A stretch of 64,000 nt of DNA from Aliiglaciecola sp. M165 (GTDB taxonomy: Bacteria; Pseudomonadota; Gammaproteobacteria; Enterobacterales; Alteromonadaceae), in contig NZ_VKKH01000004.1 of the NCBI RefSeq assembly GCF_007197995.1, positions 248,001-312,000 of the forward strand. The letters run 5' to 3'. A model generated the notes under the pieces. It searched no databases. It worked only from the letters and a program-made list of their open reading frames with translations, and was not told where the DNA came from. Positions 46,814 through 56,122 of the stretch are shown in pieces; position 1 is the stretch's first letter, and each line of letters begins with the position of its first letter. The position numbers and the translations under genes are program-made.

Positions 46814-48538
46814 TTAGTGATTTAATTTTACCGAAGCCTGTTTGGAGCCAAACCAAACAGCTTCGATGTCTTTACCAGAAAGTGGCTTACCAAAGAAATA
46901 TCCTTGGAATTCGGCAATACTGAGGTCTTTGCATAATGAAAATTGAAAGGCGTTTTCCACACCTTCCGCAATGACTTTTAAGCCAACGATATGAGACATT
47001 ACAGACATCCCTCTAACAATCGCCATGTGACGCGCATGGCTCGGATCAGTTGGCAACATTGACTTGTCCAGTTTTACAATAGCGATAGGATAATTCACAA
47101 GGTGCGACAACGACGAATAGCCGGTACCAAAATCATCCAATGCTAGTTTGCACCCTAACACGTCTAATTGGTCAATAGTTTTTTTGGTGTTCGAATTGTC
47201 ATCCAACAACGCGGTTTCCGTGATTTCCAAAGTTAAGTGTCGCGCTTCAATTTGATGTTTTTTAAGGGTACCTTTGATCACATCAAGCAAATTCTCATCT
47301 TCCAATTGTCTGGCCGATAAGTTCACCGCCATAGTTAATTCAGGATGATAATTTTGCTGCCACCGAGCGAGTGTTTCTAACGCTGTATCCAGTACCCAAT
47401 TCCCTATTTCGTTTATCAGTAACGATTGTTCAGCCATTGGAATAAATTCATCTGGTGTGCATTTATGAGTGCAGCTAGGCCAACGTATGAGTGCTTCAAA
47501 CCCTGTTAGCTCTTGATCTTTACCCGCTAACACGGGTTGAAAGTGCAATTCAAAATCTTTTTCTTTGGTCGCTTTTTTTAGTTCCAGTTCAATTTGAAAA
47601 GTTCGTGAAAACTGCTGCTGCATGATATCTTGAAAAAAACAAAACTGGTTGCGACCAAGGTGTTTTGCCTGATACATGGCAATATCAGCAAAACGTACCA
47701 GTTCTTTCGAGCTGTCCGCGTTATCTGGATGCAGGGCAATACCTATACTTACCCCTGTTTGTAATTTGAATTCCCTAACTGAAACAGGTTGTTCGAGCGC
47801 TTTAACAATTCTTCGAGCAACCAAGTCAGCGTCCCGAGCATGCCCTAAGTCGCTTAAAACTATGGCAAATTCATCCCCTCCGAGCCGCGCAAATACTTCT
47901 TCTCCTCGTAAACAAGCGGCTATTTTTTTCACAACCTCCTGGAGTAATTCATCGCCAAGTTCGTGGCCAAAGGTATCATTGATGTTTTTGAAATGATCCA
48001 GATCGAGAAGCAATAGAGCAAGACTAGACTTCCCACGGGTATTTTGTCTTACCGCGGTGTTTAAGCTTCGCTCGAAATGGTAGCGGTTTGACAACCCAGT
48101 TAATGAATCCGTCTCTGCCATTTCGCGCACCCGGCAGTAACTTTCAAACAACTTACTTTCCAGTTCGAATCGCTTTTGCGCTTGAAAAATGGCTCGCGTG
48201 AGTTTGGAAGCTGATATTTCATCTTTGGGAAGAAAATCCTGAGCACCAGCTTGCAGACATTTTAAGGCTAGTTTTTCATCGCCGGACGCGCTCATCATGA
48301 CGATGGCTGCGTTGCCGAGTTTGGGGCGGGATCGGAGCACCTTCATCATTTCAAGACCGTTGAGATTTGGCATCATATAATCAAGCAGAACGATGTCAAA
48401 CGAATCGAGTTCCAACGCATCTAAACCCTCTTGTGCCGTATTAACCTCAATTAATTTTTCTGGACTAATGTGCCGACTAATAGCCCTTTTAACAATCTCG
48501 CGATCTACTAAGTCATCATCAACTAACAAAATATTCAT
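46814..48538 (-). CDS. Response regulator with GGDEF and EAL domains
   Basis: The 574-residue protein comprises a receiver (Asp53 in IVLLDYMMPNLNG), a GGDEF domain with intact GGDEF at 220-224, and an EAL domain with FEALIRW (348-350), LDDFGTGYSSL and KVIAEGVEN. Both c-di-GMP synthesis and breakdown residues look intact. The I-site region reads RGEE rather than RxxD, suggesting loss of product inhibition. It is the last gene of a signalling run on this strand, 25 nt after the next regulator, and is the only obvious output enzyme of that run. Confidence 0.92.
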   Translation of the reverse strand: MNILLVDDDLVDREIVKRAISRHISPEKLIEVNTAQEGLDALELDSFDIVLLDYMMPNLNGLEMMKVLRSRPKLGNAAIVMMSASGDEKLALKCLQAGAQDFLPKDEISASKLTRAIFQAQKRFELESKLFESYCRVREMAETDSLTGLSNRYHFERSLNTAVRQNTRGKSSLALLLLDLDHFKNINDTFGHELGDELLQEVVKKIAACLRGEEVFARLGGDEFAIVLSDLGHARDADLVARRIVKALEQPVSVREFKLQTGVSIGIALHPDNADSSKELVRFADIAMYQAKHLGRNQFCFFQDIMQQQFSRTFQIELELKKATKEKDFELHFQPVLAGKDQELTGFEALIRWPSCTHKCTPDEFIPMAEQSLLINEIGNWVLDTALETLARWQQNYHPELTMAVNLSARQLEDENLLDVIKGTLKKHQIEARHLTLEITETALLDDNSNTKKTIDQLDVLGCKLALDDFGTGYSSLSHLVNYPIAIVKLDKSMLPTDPSHARHMAIVRGMSVMSHIVGLKVIAEGVENAFQFSLCKDLSIAEFQGYFFGKPLSGKDIEAVWFGSKQASVKLNH

Positions 48539-48563
48539 CTTACTCTTCCTTATCCTTCAGCAG

Positions 48564-48989
48564 TTACTTAGGTAGATGAACCACTTTCCAATATCCATCG
48601 AGCAAATCGATAATGTTAAGAAACGCCTTACCTGATTCGTCTTTAACAAAATACCCTGCAACGTTGAGCCGATAGCTTTCAACAATATCTTGTTCATCAT
48701 CTGAGGTGGTAAGAACAAACACTACACTGTCTTGATAGTTTGGCTTCGCTCTAATTTTTTTAAGAAACTCAATGCCGTTGATTCTTGGCATTTGTAGATC
48801 GAGCAATATTACAAAGGGTTTTGTAACGAGATTTACATCGAGCATTTCTAGAGCTGCCAATCCATCTTGAGCTCGAATTATCGGATTGGCGATACGTTGC
48901 TTTGCGAACCCTCGTTCAATGCTTAGAGCATCTATGTCATCATCTTCAATCAGAAACAATGTCACTTCACTAGAGTTTGTTTGCTCCAT
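48564..48989 (-). CDS. Rcp1-type stand-alone response regulator
   Basis: The 141-residue receiver begins LFLIEDDDIDALSIERGF and has phosphoacceptor Asp64 in ILLDLQMPRINGIEFLKKIR, VFVLTTSDDEQDIVESY and YFVKDESGKAF. These insertions are typical of Rcp1-like receivers that pair with phytochrome-type kinases. It lies 4 nt after the kinase gene, so it is probably that kinase's partner. No output domain. Confidence 0.9.
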   Translation of the reverse strand: MEQTNSSEVTLFLIEDDDIDALSIERGFAKQRIANPIIRAQDGLAALEMLDVNLVTKPFVILLDLQMPRINGIEFLKKIRAKPNYQDSVVFVLTTSDDEQDIVESYRLNVAGYFVKDESGKAFLNIIDLLDGYWKVVHLPK

Positions 48990-48993
48990 AACT

Positions 48994-50532
48994 TCAGCTC
49001 CTTTCTCTTGGCCACATTAAGGTAAATTGTGTGCCAACGTCATTTGGACAACAAACCGAGACGTTGCCACGATAATAGGACAAGGTTTTTTCTACCATGG
49101 ACAACCCTAGTCCACTCCCCTCTACCTGATCTCTAGGTTTTAATGTCTGAAATTTTTCGAATATTTTTTCAAACATCGACTCATCGATACCTGGCCCATC
49201 ATCTGTGACAGTAATTTTGTAATGTGAAGGCAATGTGCAAGACGCAATCCAAATATTTCCATCCCGTTTATGGTGATGTTTGATCGCATTCGAGATTAAA
49301 TTAGTGAGCACTAATTCTAATGGTATCCGTGGTAAGACAACCTGTTGAGAATCTACGTGGATCTGAAAGGCTTCAGGAATATCTATCAATTCACAGCAAC
49401 TTGCGACCGTTTCTTTCAGATCCAAATCTTGAAACGCCTGAACATCGCGACCGATCCGTGCAAAACTCAACAAATCGCTTAACAGCCTTAACATCCGATC
49501 TGCACGGCTTTTTATCAAATCAAAATGTTTTTGGCTGAGCGCATCAAATTGGTCAGCCGCGTCTTCTTCGATAAAGGAGACTAATCGTTTAATTGCATTT
49601 AATGGCGATTTCAAGTCATGTGAAGCCACATAAGCAAACTCATCTAAATCGTTGTTAGATTTAGTCAGTTGGGCAATCAATTGCTCTTTTTCAGTAATAT
49701 CCTGACTGACTCCCAAAATATAAGGTTCGCCAGACATAAGTTCAAAGCGAGTTTTTACTGTATTGATGGTTCTTATTTTACCCGACGGAAAGGTGATTTT
49801 TTCTATCACCTCAGAGCGTCCAGTTTCAAACGCAATCACATCGTTTTGCAAAAAGTCCCTAGCTTCTTCTTCGGGGTAGGATTCAAGCGTTGTATAGCCA
49901 ATCACTTTATCTCTCATTTCGGGCGGGTATAAATTGATAAAGTTTCGATTAGCCAGCACTAATTTAAAGTCTTTGTCTTTAGCAAAGATGAGATCTTGAT
50001 TGGTTTCGGTAATTAATTCATATAATTCCGCTAAATTAACAAGATCATTGTTTTGCTTGCGCAACTTCAATTGTGTCACGATATCTTTTGCTAAAATTCT
50101 CAAGACAGTTTCTTGAGCTGATGAAAAGGGCTCTTCCTGAGCAGCACAAACAAACAATCCGCCCAGATGGTCCGAGTCATCTACGGTCAAGGACGTACCG
50201 ATTAGATGTTTGGTTGAAACAGGGAGATGTTTATCAACTTCCTTATTCAAACCTTTGAAGCTGGAGAAATCGTCAATTTGGCTAGTACCATCAGCCTGTG
50301 ATACCCAATCATATAAAGCGGCTAGCTGCTCTAGTGAGAGATCAAAGTTCTTTTTGTTACATAGTGCGTAATTGACTTCACTAATCACAACAAATACAAC
50401 AGCCGATTCAAACACTTGTGACGCAACCATCACTGCATCATCAAGTAGACTTTTAGTTTCTTTGAGATCTAACCCATATTGTTGTTTTTTGGAGAAGCTA
50501 TCCGTCGCAAGCAAGACTTTTGATTTTAACAT
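48994..50532 (-). CDS. Soluble GAF-PAS sensor histidine kinase
   Basis: The 512-residue protein has no membrane segment. An N-terminal GAF-like region (about 20-155) precedes a PAS domain (about 165-290, FAKDKDFKLVLANRNFINLYP ... ILGVSQDITEKE). A HisKA of the phytochrome/Rcp type follows (LDEFAYVASHDLKSPLNAIKRL). The ATPase domain has TDDGPGIDE and GSGLGLSMVEK. It belongs with the receiver gene 4 nt downstream. The signal is unknown; no bilin-binding Cys is apparent. Confidence 0.9.
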   Translation of the reverse strand: MLKSKVLLATDSFSKKQQYGLDLKETKSLLDDAVMVASQVFESAVVFVVISEVNYALCNKKNFDLSLEQLAALYDWVSQADGTSQIDDFSSFKGLNKEVDKHLPVSTKHLIGTSLTVDDSDHLGGLFVCAAQEEPFSSAQETVLRILAKDIVTQLKLRKQNNDLVNLAELYELITETNQDLIFAKDKDFKLVLANRNFINLYPPEMRDKVIGYTTLESYPEEEARDFLQNDVIAFETGRSEVIEKITFPSGKIRTINTVKTRFELMSGEPYILGVSQDITEKEQLIAQLTKSNNDLDEFAYVASHDLKSPLNAIKRLVSFIEEDAADQFDALSQKHFDLIKSRADRMLRLLSDLLSFARIGRDVQAFQDLDLKETVASCCELIDIPEAFQIHVDSQQVVLPRIPLELVLTNLISNAIKHHHKRDGNIWIASCTLPSHYKITVTDDGPGIDESMFEKIFEKFQTLKPRDQVEGSGLGLSMVEKTLSYYRGNVSVCCPNDVGTQFTLMWPRERS

Positions 50533-50659
50533 CTACTCGTTTCCACCAATATTAATCCCTTGACTGCTCAGTATGAGTCATTTTTTTCTCAATTGTTACT
50601 AAACTTTGGTCTAAAGTTATTGGAAAATCATTGAAGGTGAGGAGCGCTTCTATAAGTTG

Positions 50660-51037
50660 CTAACAGTTGATGACTTCCTGAATCTTTTTCTTAACGGCTG
50701 AAGCGCTAAAGGGCTTGCTGATCAACGCATCAATGCCTAACCCTTTGATTGTATTATCGGCTTCAGTGGTAAGTGCAGCAGTGACTAATAAATAGGGAGT
50801 AGTAGGAAATTTCTTCTTGAACACGTTAAATAACTCTAAACCGTCTAACATAGGCATCTTCCAATCGCTAATCACCAGGTCGACGTCAGTTGAATCAGCA
50901 GCGCAGAAATATTGATAAGCATCAAAACTATCATCAAACGCAATGCATCCTAGCTGTGGCAGTTCATCGACAGCGTAACATAGCATTTCAAGAGAGATGG
51001 GGTCATCGTCTATGATTACGACGTTGTAGTTAGGCAT
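50660..51037 (-). CDS. Stand-alone response regulator
   Basis: A single receiver of 125 residues: VVIIDDDPISLEML, Asp58 in LVISDWKMPMLDGLELF, TAALTTEADN, and LISKPFSASAVKKKI. CheY-like in size, with no output domain. It is separated from both flanking kinase genes by over 100 bp, so it may have its own promoter. Confidence 0.9.
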   Translation of the reverse strand: MPNYNVVIIDDDPISLEMLCYAVDELPQLGCIAFDDSFDAYQYFCAADSTDVDLVISDWKMPMLDGLELFNVFKKKFPTTPYLLVTAALTTEADNTIKGLGIDALISKPFSASAVKKKIQEVINC

Positions 51038-51153
51038 TACACATTCACAATGTTAAACAAGCGCGGAGTAGCATGCCGCTGACCGTCAAGCCAAGCAAGA
51101 GCTAAATAAGAAATCTAGACTAAAGTATATGCATGCTTTACAACGTCTTTTGT

Positions 51154-51555
51154 TTAGTTGCACAAAACACTTCCCATTTTATTTCTTAGTACTTCAGGAG
51201 TGGTTTCTCCTTTAACTAGATAGCCCTGAACCAAGCCAAAAGACATTGCTTTGTCGATGTCTTCTTGACGGTCGGACGAAGAGTACATAAAAATGGCAAA
51301 GTTGAGGGCGGATTGGTTGTCCAACTTTTGCAAGGTTTCCAAAAACTCAAAACCGCCCATAGTTGGCATGTTAACGTCTAGCACTATGGCTTTGGGAATT
51401 TGGACCTGATTGCTTAACCCTTTTTCCAAATACGAAAGCGCTTCTGTTCCGTCAGTGCATTCAACGATGTGTACATTCTCTATTTCTGATATTTGTCTAG
51501 ATAATATGTATCGATCAATTTCGCTATCGTCGACAACCAACACGCATGAGGGCAT
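51154..51555 (-). CDS. Rcp1-type stand-alone response regulator
   Basis: The receiver has VLVVDDSEIDRYILSRQI, an Asp in AIVLDVNMPTMGGFEFLETL, MYSSSDRQEDIDKA and GYLVKGETTPEVLRNK. The ATG at 51555 fits the family N-terminus; a GTG at 51567 that shares one base with the kinase stop is the alternative. It is downstream of the membrane kinase gene with no gap, so the two probably form a kinase/regulator pair. Confidence 0.88.
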   Translation of the reverse strand: MPSCVLVVDDSEIDRYILSRQISEIENVHIVECTDGTEALSYLEKGLSNQVQIPKAIVLDVNMPTMGGFEFLETLQKLDNQSALNFAIFMYSSSDRQEDIDKAMSFGLVQGYLVKGETTPEVLRNKMGSVLCN

Positions 51556-51566
51556 TAGACAGCTCA

Positions 51567-53006
51567 CTATTTGTCAAAAATTATTCTAAAAGTAGTGCCA
51601 AATTCATTTGAGGTAAAGTCTATTCGGCCATTCAATCTTATTACCGTTTTATTAACCGCTGCCAAACCCATACCAGAACCATCGCCAGATTGGGGAGAAA
51701 AACGTTGGAACATTTTGAAAACATTACCTTGTTTTTCTGTGGGGATCCCGCAGCCATTGTCCATTACACTCAAAATAAACGTGTCTTGATTTTCAACAAT
51801 GCTGAGCTTTACCCAACGTTTGTCTTTGTTTGGATCTCGGTATCGAATCGAATTGTCAACGAGCTTTTCTAATATGTCTTGAATGCATGCCTCAGAGGAG
51901 ATCAATGGTGATTGGATATTTATCTCGGAATGGAAATCGTATTTATTTTCCTGCATATTTCCTTTGAACAGGCGTTCTATATGTAAAAATACCTTTTTAA
52001 ATTCAACTTCACTTTTGTGTATAGTTTTCTCTTTAGAATCGGTAACCGACGCTATCCCTGAAATCAGCAGTTCCATTTTCTCCATCAGTTGAGTCACTCT
52101 TTTGGTATTGAGTTTTGCTTCCTCTAATGACCCCGCTTCAATATCCTCAAGGATCAATTTGGATAGGTTTTTTGTTGACACCAATGGTCCTTTCAAATCG
52201 TGAGATGAATGATATGCAAATTGAGCAAGATCCTCATTAGCTTGCTTGAGTGACTTGCTCCGCTGCATAACCTTTTCTTTTAGGGCTTGATTAATGTGCC
52301 TTTGCTCGATTTCCGATTCGATTCTCTTTTTTGCTTCAATGAGAAGCGTTTTTAGCTCGCCCGATACCTTGGACCCGATCAATTCTTCAATATCTGTTGT
52401 ATCACCTTGTTTTTTGAGAAGTTCGATAGCCGAATTGATAGACCCGGTTATATTTCTTGACAGCCAAGTGATAAATGCAACATTAAATAGAGAGATGAAT
52501 ACTACAAGAGGGATCATAGAGGCGATTACAAACTTTACAGTTTCGGTAATTGGCTTTTCAAATTCGTAGGAGTTTTGCGCAAAAACTCTCGCTCCCTCCA
52601 AGAGTCCTTCTACAAATAGTTTTTTGTCGATATGTTGATTTCGGTATTGCTGAATTAACAGCAAAGTGGCCTCAACGTCTTTAATATCTTTTTTGCAAAG
52701 TTCCAGAGCATAAGAAGTGCCTATCATTGACATGATAAAGCGATTGAGACGGTTTACCTGCTCTAAACATTCAACAGGTTGCGCCCGAATATTTTTCAAA
52801 GTGTTTTCTATCACAGGAATAGGAATGTCTTGACCATTTGCGTACGCATGGATGTGCTCGGAGAATTCAATACTGTATTTTAAATGCAGAGAATTGAGTT
52901 GATGAAACTTTGCGCCTTTAGAGACTTCGAACACAGCCCAAAGGGTGATACTAACCTCTAACAAAGTCAAAACGACGATGATTAACAGTTTATGCGAAAT
53001 CTTCAA
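51567..53006 (-). CDS. Membrane sensor histidine kinase
   Basis: The 479-residue protein has TM1 (residues about 7-27, LLIIVVLTLLEVSITLWAVF), a periplasmic helical region with paired Cys (QPVECLEQVNRL, LELCKKDI), and TM2 (about 158-183). A coiled-coil linker follows (SGELKTLLIEAKKRIESEIEQ), then HisKA with FAYHSSHDLKGPLVSTKNL and an ATPase domain with VMDNGCGIP and GDGSGMGLAAVNK. The signal is unknown. It heads the signalling run and is coupled to the regulator directly downstream. Confidence 0.9.
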   Translation of the reverse strand: MKISHKLLIIVVLTLLEVSITLWAVFEVSKGAKFHQLNSLHLKYSIEFSEHIHAYANGQDIPIPVIENTLKNIRAQPVECLEQVNRLNRFIMSMIGTSYALELCKKDIKDVEATLLLIQQYRNQHIDKKLFVEGLLEGARVFAQNSYEFEKPITETVKFVIASMIPLVVFISLFNVAFITWLSRNITGSINSAIELLKKQGDTTDIEELIGSKVSGELKTLLIEAKKRIESEIEQRHINQALKEKVMQRSKSLKQANEDLAQFAYHSSHDLKGPLVSTKNLSKLILEDIEAGSLEEAKLNTKRVTQLMEKMELLISGIASVTDSKEKTIHKSEVEFKKVFLHIERLFKGNMQENKYDFHSEINIQSPLISSEACIQDILEKLVDNSIRYRDPNKDKRWVKLSIVENQDTFILSVMDNGCGIPTEKQGNVFKMFQRFSPQSGDGSGMGLAAVNKTVIRLNGRIDFTSNEFGTTFRIIFDK

Positions 53007-53132
53007 TGAAAAAGTACTTATGCGTTAATAATATGGCTAACTATATTGAGCCGCGGATTATGGACGAAATCGACATAATGACAATTAGACTTTAGATTAA
53101 CGTTACAGGTGCCAATCAGAGAATGCACAAGG

Positions 53133-53957
53133 TTAAGAACTTTGTTTAATAGATTGCCAAACGGCTTCCATTTCCTCTAACGAAGCGTCTTGCAAGCTTA
53201 CATTTTTTTCTGATAAATCGTTTTCAACTGCTCTGAAGCGTTTTTCGAATTTAGCATTTGCTTTGCGTAAAGCACTGTATGCGTCGACTTTGGCATGTCG
53301 GGACAGGTTGACGATGGCAAAAAGTAAATCACCGATTTCTTCTTCGATTCGGTTCTGATCCAACGGGTTTGTTTTCAGTTCAGCCTTAACTTCGTCTAAC
53401 TCTTCTTCCACTTTGGCCAGCACAGGTGCTACGTCTGGCCAATCAAAGCCCACTTTGGCACATTTTGTTTGTAATTTATGCGCACGAGTAATGGGAGGCA
53501 ATCCTTTGGGGACATTCGCTAAGATGCTGCCATCAACAAGCCCTCCCTTCTCTTCTCGCTCTTGACGTTTAATCGCTTCCCAGGAAAGCTCTAAATCGTC
53601 TACTGCTTGGTTTGCAAAAACGTGAGGGTGACGGCGGATGAGCTTATCAGCCACTGCACCAGCAATCGCTTCAAAATCGAAATGGTTTTGCTCAACACCT
53701 AATTGCGCATAGAACACTATTTGAAAAAGCAAATCGCCCAATTCGTCTTTAACATCCTGCATATCACCATTTTCGATAGCATCAGCGACTTCATATGCTT
53801 CTTCTATCGTATGAGGAACGATACTTTCAAAGGTTTGCTGTTTGTCCCAGGGACATCCGCTTTGTGGATCACGGAGTTGTTCCATTACACGTAACAGACG
53901 GTCGACGTTTGGAAAACTTCTTGGTCGATCCGAGTTATTTGTCGAGTCGTTTGACAT
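53133..53957 (-). CDS. mazG: Nucleoside triphosphate pyrophosphohydrolase MazG
   Basis: The 274-residue protein has two MazG domains with the metal motif EExxE...ExxD. The first is LRDPQSGCPWDKQQTFESIVPHTIEEAYEVADAIENGDMQDVKDELGDLLFQIVFYA; the second is around VEEELDEVKAEL and NRIEEEIGDLLFAIVNLSRH. It hydrolyses non-canonical and surplus NTPs. It overlaps the end of relA by 23 nt, as in E. coli relA-mazG; the known role of lowering ppGpp effects fits this pairing. Confidence 0.96.
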   Translation of the reverse strand: MSNDSTNNSDRPRSFPNVDRLLRVMEQLRDPQSGCPWDKQQTFESIVPHTIEEAYEVADAIENGDMQDVKDELGDLLFQIVFYAQLGVEQNHFDFEAIAGAVADKLIRRHPHVFANQAVDDLELSWEAIKRQEREEKGGLVDGSILANVPKGLPPITRAHKLQTKCAKVGFDWPDVAPVLAKVEEELDEVKAELKTNPLDQNRIEEEIGDLLFAIVNLSRHAKVDAYSALRKANAKFEKRFRAVENDLSEKNVSLQDASLEEMEAVWQSIKQSS

Positions 53958-56088
53958 CCGACACCCCTTTTATTTGACGCAGTTTCGCAGTGACCCGTGA
54001 CAAACTATTGAGATCTTTCACCTCAAGGGTTAGCTTAATCTTAGCAGTGTGATCTTTGGTATTGCTCAGGCTATTAACGCCCAGTAAAGTCACTTTGTCG
54101 TTGGCAAGTATCGTAGTGATGTCCCGTAAAATGCCGTCTCTGTCTACGGTGTAAACATCGAGTTCGGTAAGAAAACTACTGAGTAGATCATTTGACCAGT
54201 TAACGTCAATTTGCCGCTCTGGATGCTGCTCTATTAGTCTGGCGAGTTGCTCACAGTTTTGGCGATGCACACTCACACCTCGCCCAAGGGTAATGTAGCC
54301 ATGGATTGGGTCCCCTGGCAAAGGTTGACAGCACTTGGCAATCTGACTCATTAGATTTCCGATCCCTTCGACTGTAACGCTGTCTTTGCTTGGTTTACTG
54401 GGCCGTGACGTGGTTTTTAATCTTGGGTCAATTTCTGGTGCGGGGGCCTCTAATTGCTGAAGATAGTGCACAACTTGCATGATCCGAATATCACCACCAC
54501 CGACCGCTGCATGGAGATCATCCACCGACTGCATATTGAATCGTTCAATAGCATTTTTCAGATCTTTTAATCCCAATCCGACTTTACTCAACTCCCGCTC
54601 AAGCAACTCCTTCCCGGCCTGCTGATTTTTGTCTTTGTCTTGTTTTTTGAAAAACGTATGGATCTTTGCCCTTGCTCTAGACGAGAAAACATAGCCAAGA
54701 CCCGGGTGCATCCAATCACGACTGGGATTTAGATTCTTTCCGGTCAATACTTCGACCTGATCACCGGTTTGCAACTGATAGGTAAAAGGCACAATTCGCC
54801 CATCAATTTTGGCGCCTATGCATCGGTGCCCAACATTACTGTGCACATAATAAGCAAAATCTAAAGGTGTAGAGCCAAGAGGTAAATCAATTACATCCCC
54901 TTTGGGTGTGAACACGTAAACACGATCATCAAATACCTGACTACGCAATTCTTCAACCAAATCACCAGACTCGGCAACCTCTTCCTGCCAAAGCAGAATT
55001 TTACGCAACCAGTTTATTTTCTCTTCATAGGCCGACCGCTCAGTACTGACACCCTCTTTATATTTCCAATGCGCAGCAACACCTAATTCGGCGTCCTGGT
55101 GCATTTGTTGGGTGCGAATCTGGATCTCAACGGGACGCCCCTGCGGACCAACAATAACCGAGTGAATGGATTGATAACCATTGGGTTTGGGCGTAGCAAT
55201 ATAGTCGTCAAATTCATTAGGGATGTGTTTGTATTGGGAATGCACGATCCCCAAGGCGCCATAACAATCTTGCAAACGTTCAGCAATGATCCTCACCGCC
55301 CGAATATCGTAGAGCTGTTCAAAATCAAGGTGCTTTTTCTGCATTTTTTTCCAAATGCTATAGATATGCTTGGGACGACCATACACCTCAGCTTTAATAC
55401 CGTTTTGATCAAGCTTTTGCTGCAAACTCGATACAAAGTCTTCAATATATTGTTCACGGTCGGCGCGACGCTCATCAAGAAGCTGGGCGATTTGTTTGTA
55501 GGTCTCTGGATGTAAATAGCGAAAGGATAAATCCTCAAGTTCCCACTTGAGCTGACCAATGCCCAGGCGATTTGCCAAAGGTGCATAAATAGTTGCACAT
55601 TCGCGCGCTACCAGAACGCGCATTTCTTCGTTTTCTTGTTTAATTTTCTGCAGTGTGCAAATGCGTTCAGCCAACTTAATTAATACTGTCCTGACGTCTT
55701 CAACCATCGCCAGTAGCATGCGCCTGATATTATCAATTTGGGTTTCATCAGCTTTATCACCAGAAGTAGCATGTAACGATTTGATCGCATCCATTCTTCT
55801 AACACCGCTTATCAAATGCCGAATTCCCGGACTAAACTCTTCCTCTATTTGTTCATCATCAAGTTGGTGCAATTCGCAATAGGGGTAAACTAAAGAGGCT
55901 TGCAGGGTTTCATCATCCATATTCAATTCATGGAGTATTTCTACCATTTCTTGACCTACTAAAAGGATCTCTGGCGACTCAGAGGTTTCTCGTAGCTTTT
56001 GTTTGGTCGCGTCAGACAAATTCAGGCTGTCTAGCCATTGCTCAAATGGCGGACGTTCGGGCTGATGAACTTTTCGAATGGAAACCAT
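53935..56088 (-). CDS. relA: GTP pyrophosphokinase RelA
   Basis: The 717-residue stringent factor starts with a degenerate HD domain: the HDxxED hydrolase residues are absent around EEEFSPGIRHLISGVRRMDAIK. The synthetase follows (YGRPKHIYSIWKKMQKK, LYDIRAVRII, HIPNEFDDYIATPKPNGYQSIHSVIVGP), then TGS (VYVFTPKGDVIDLPLGSTPLDFAYYVHSNVGH), a helical/zinc-finger region and a C-terminal ACT domain. It makes (p)ppGpp when uncharged tRNA is in the ribosome. It is in the acpS-rlmD-relA-mazG transcript. Confidence 0.98.
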   Translation of the reverse strand: MVSIRKVHQPERPPFEQWLDSLNLSDATKQKLRETSESPEILLVGQEMVEILHELNMDDETLQASLVYPYCELHQLDDEQIEEEFSPGIRHLISGVRRMDAIKSLHATSGDKADETQIDNIRRMLLAMVEDVRTVLIKLAERICTLQKIKQENEEMRVLVARECATIYAPLANRLGIGQLKWELEDLSFRYLHPETYKQIAQLLDERRADREQYIEDFVSSLQQKLDQNGIKAEVYGRPKHIYSIWKKMQKKHLDFEQLYDIRAVRIIAERLQDCYGALGIVHSQYKHIPNEFDDYIATPKPNGYQSIHSVIVGPQGRPVEIQIRTQQMHQDAELGVAAHWKYKEGVSTERSAYEEKINWLRKILLWQEEVAESGDLVEELRSQVFDDRVYVFTPKGDVIDLPLGSTPLDFAYYVHSNVGHRCIGAKIDGRIVPFTYQLQTGDQVEVLTGKNLNPSRDWMHPGLGYVFSSRARAKIHTFFKKQDKDKNQQAGKELLERELSKVGLGLKDLKNAIERFNMQSVDDLHAAVGGGDIRIMQVVHYLQQLEAPAPEIDPRLKTTSRPSKPSKDSVTVEGIGNLMSQIAKCCQPLPGDPIHGYITLGRGVSVHRQNCEQLARLIEQHPERQIDVNWSNDLLSSFLTELDVYTVDRDGILRDITTILANDKVTLLGVNSLSNTKDHTAKIKLTLEVKDLNSLSRVTAKLRQIKGVSDVKRLDK

Positions 56089-56122
56089 ATTTTATGCCGT
56101 TAAGGTTAGTTCGCTTGACGTT

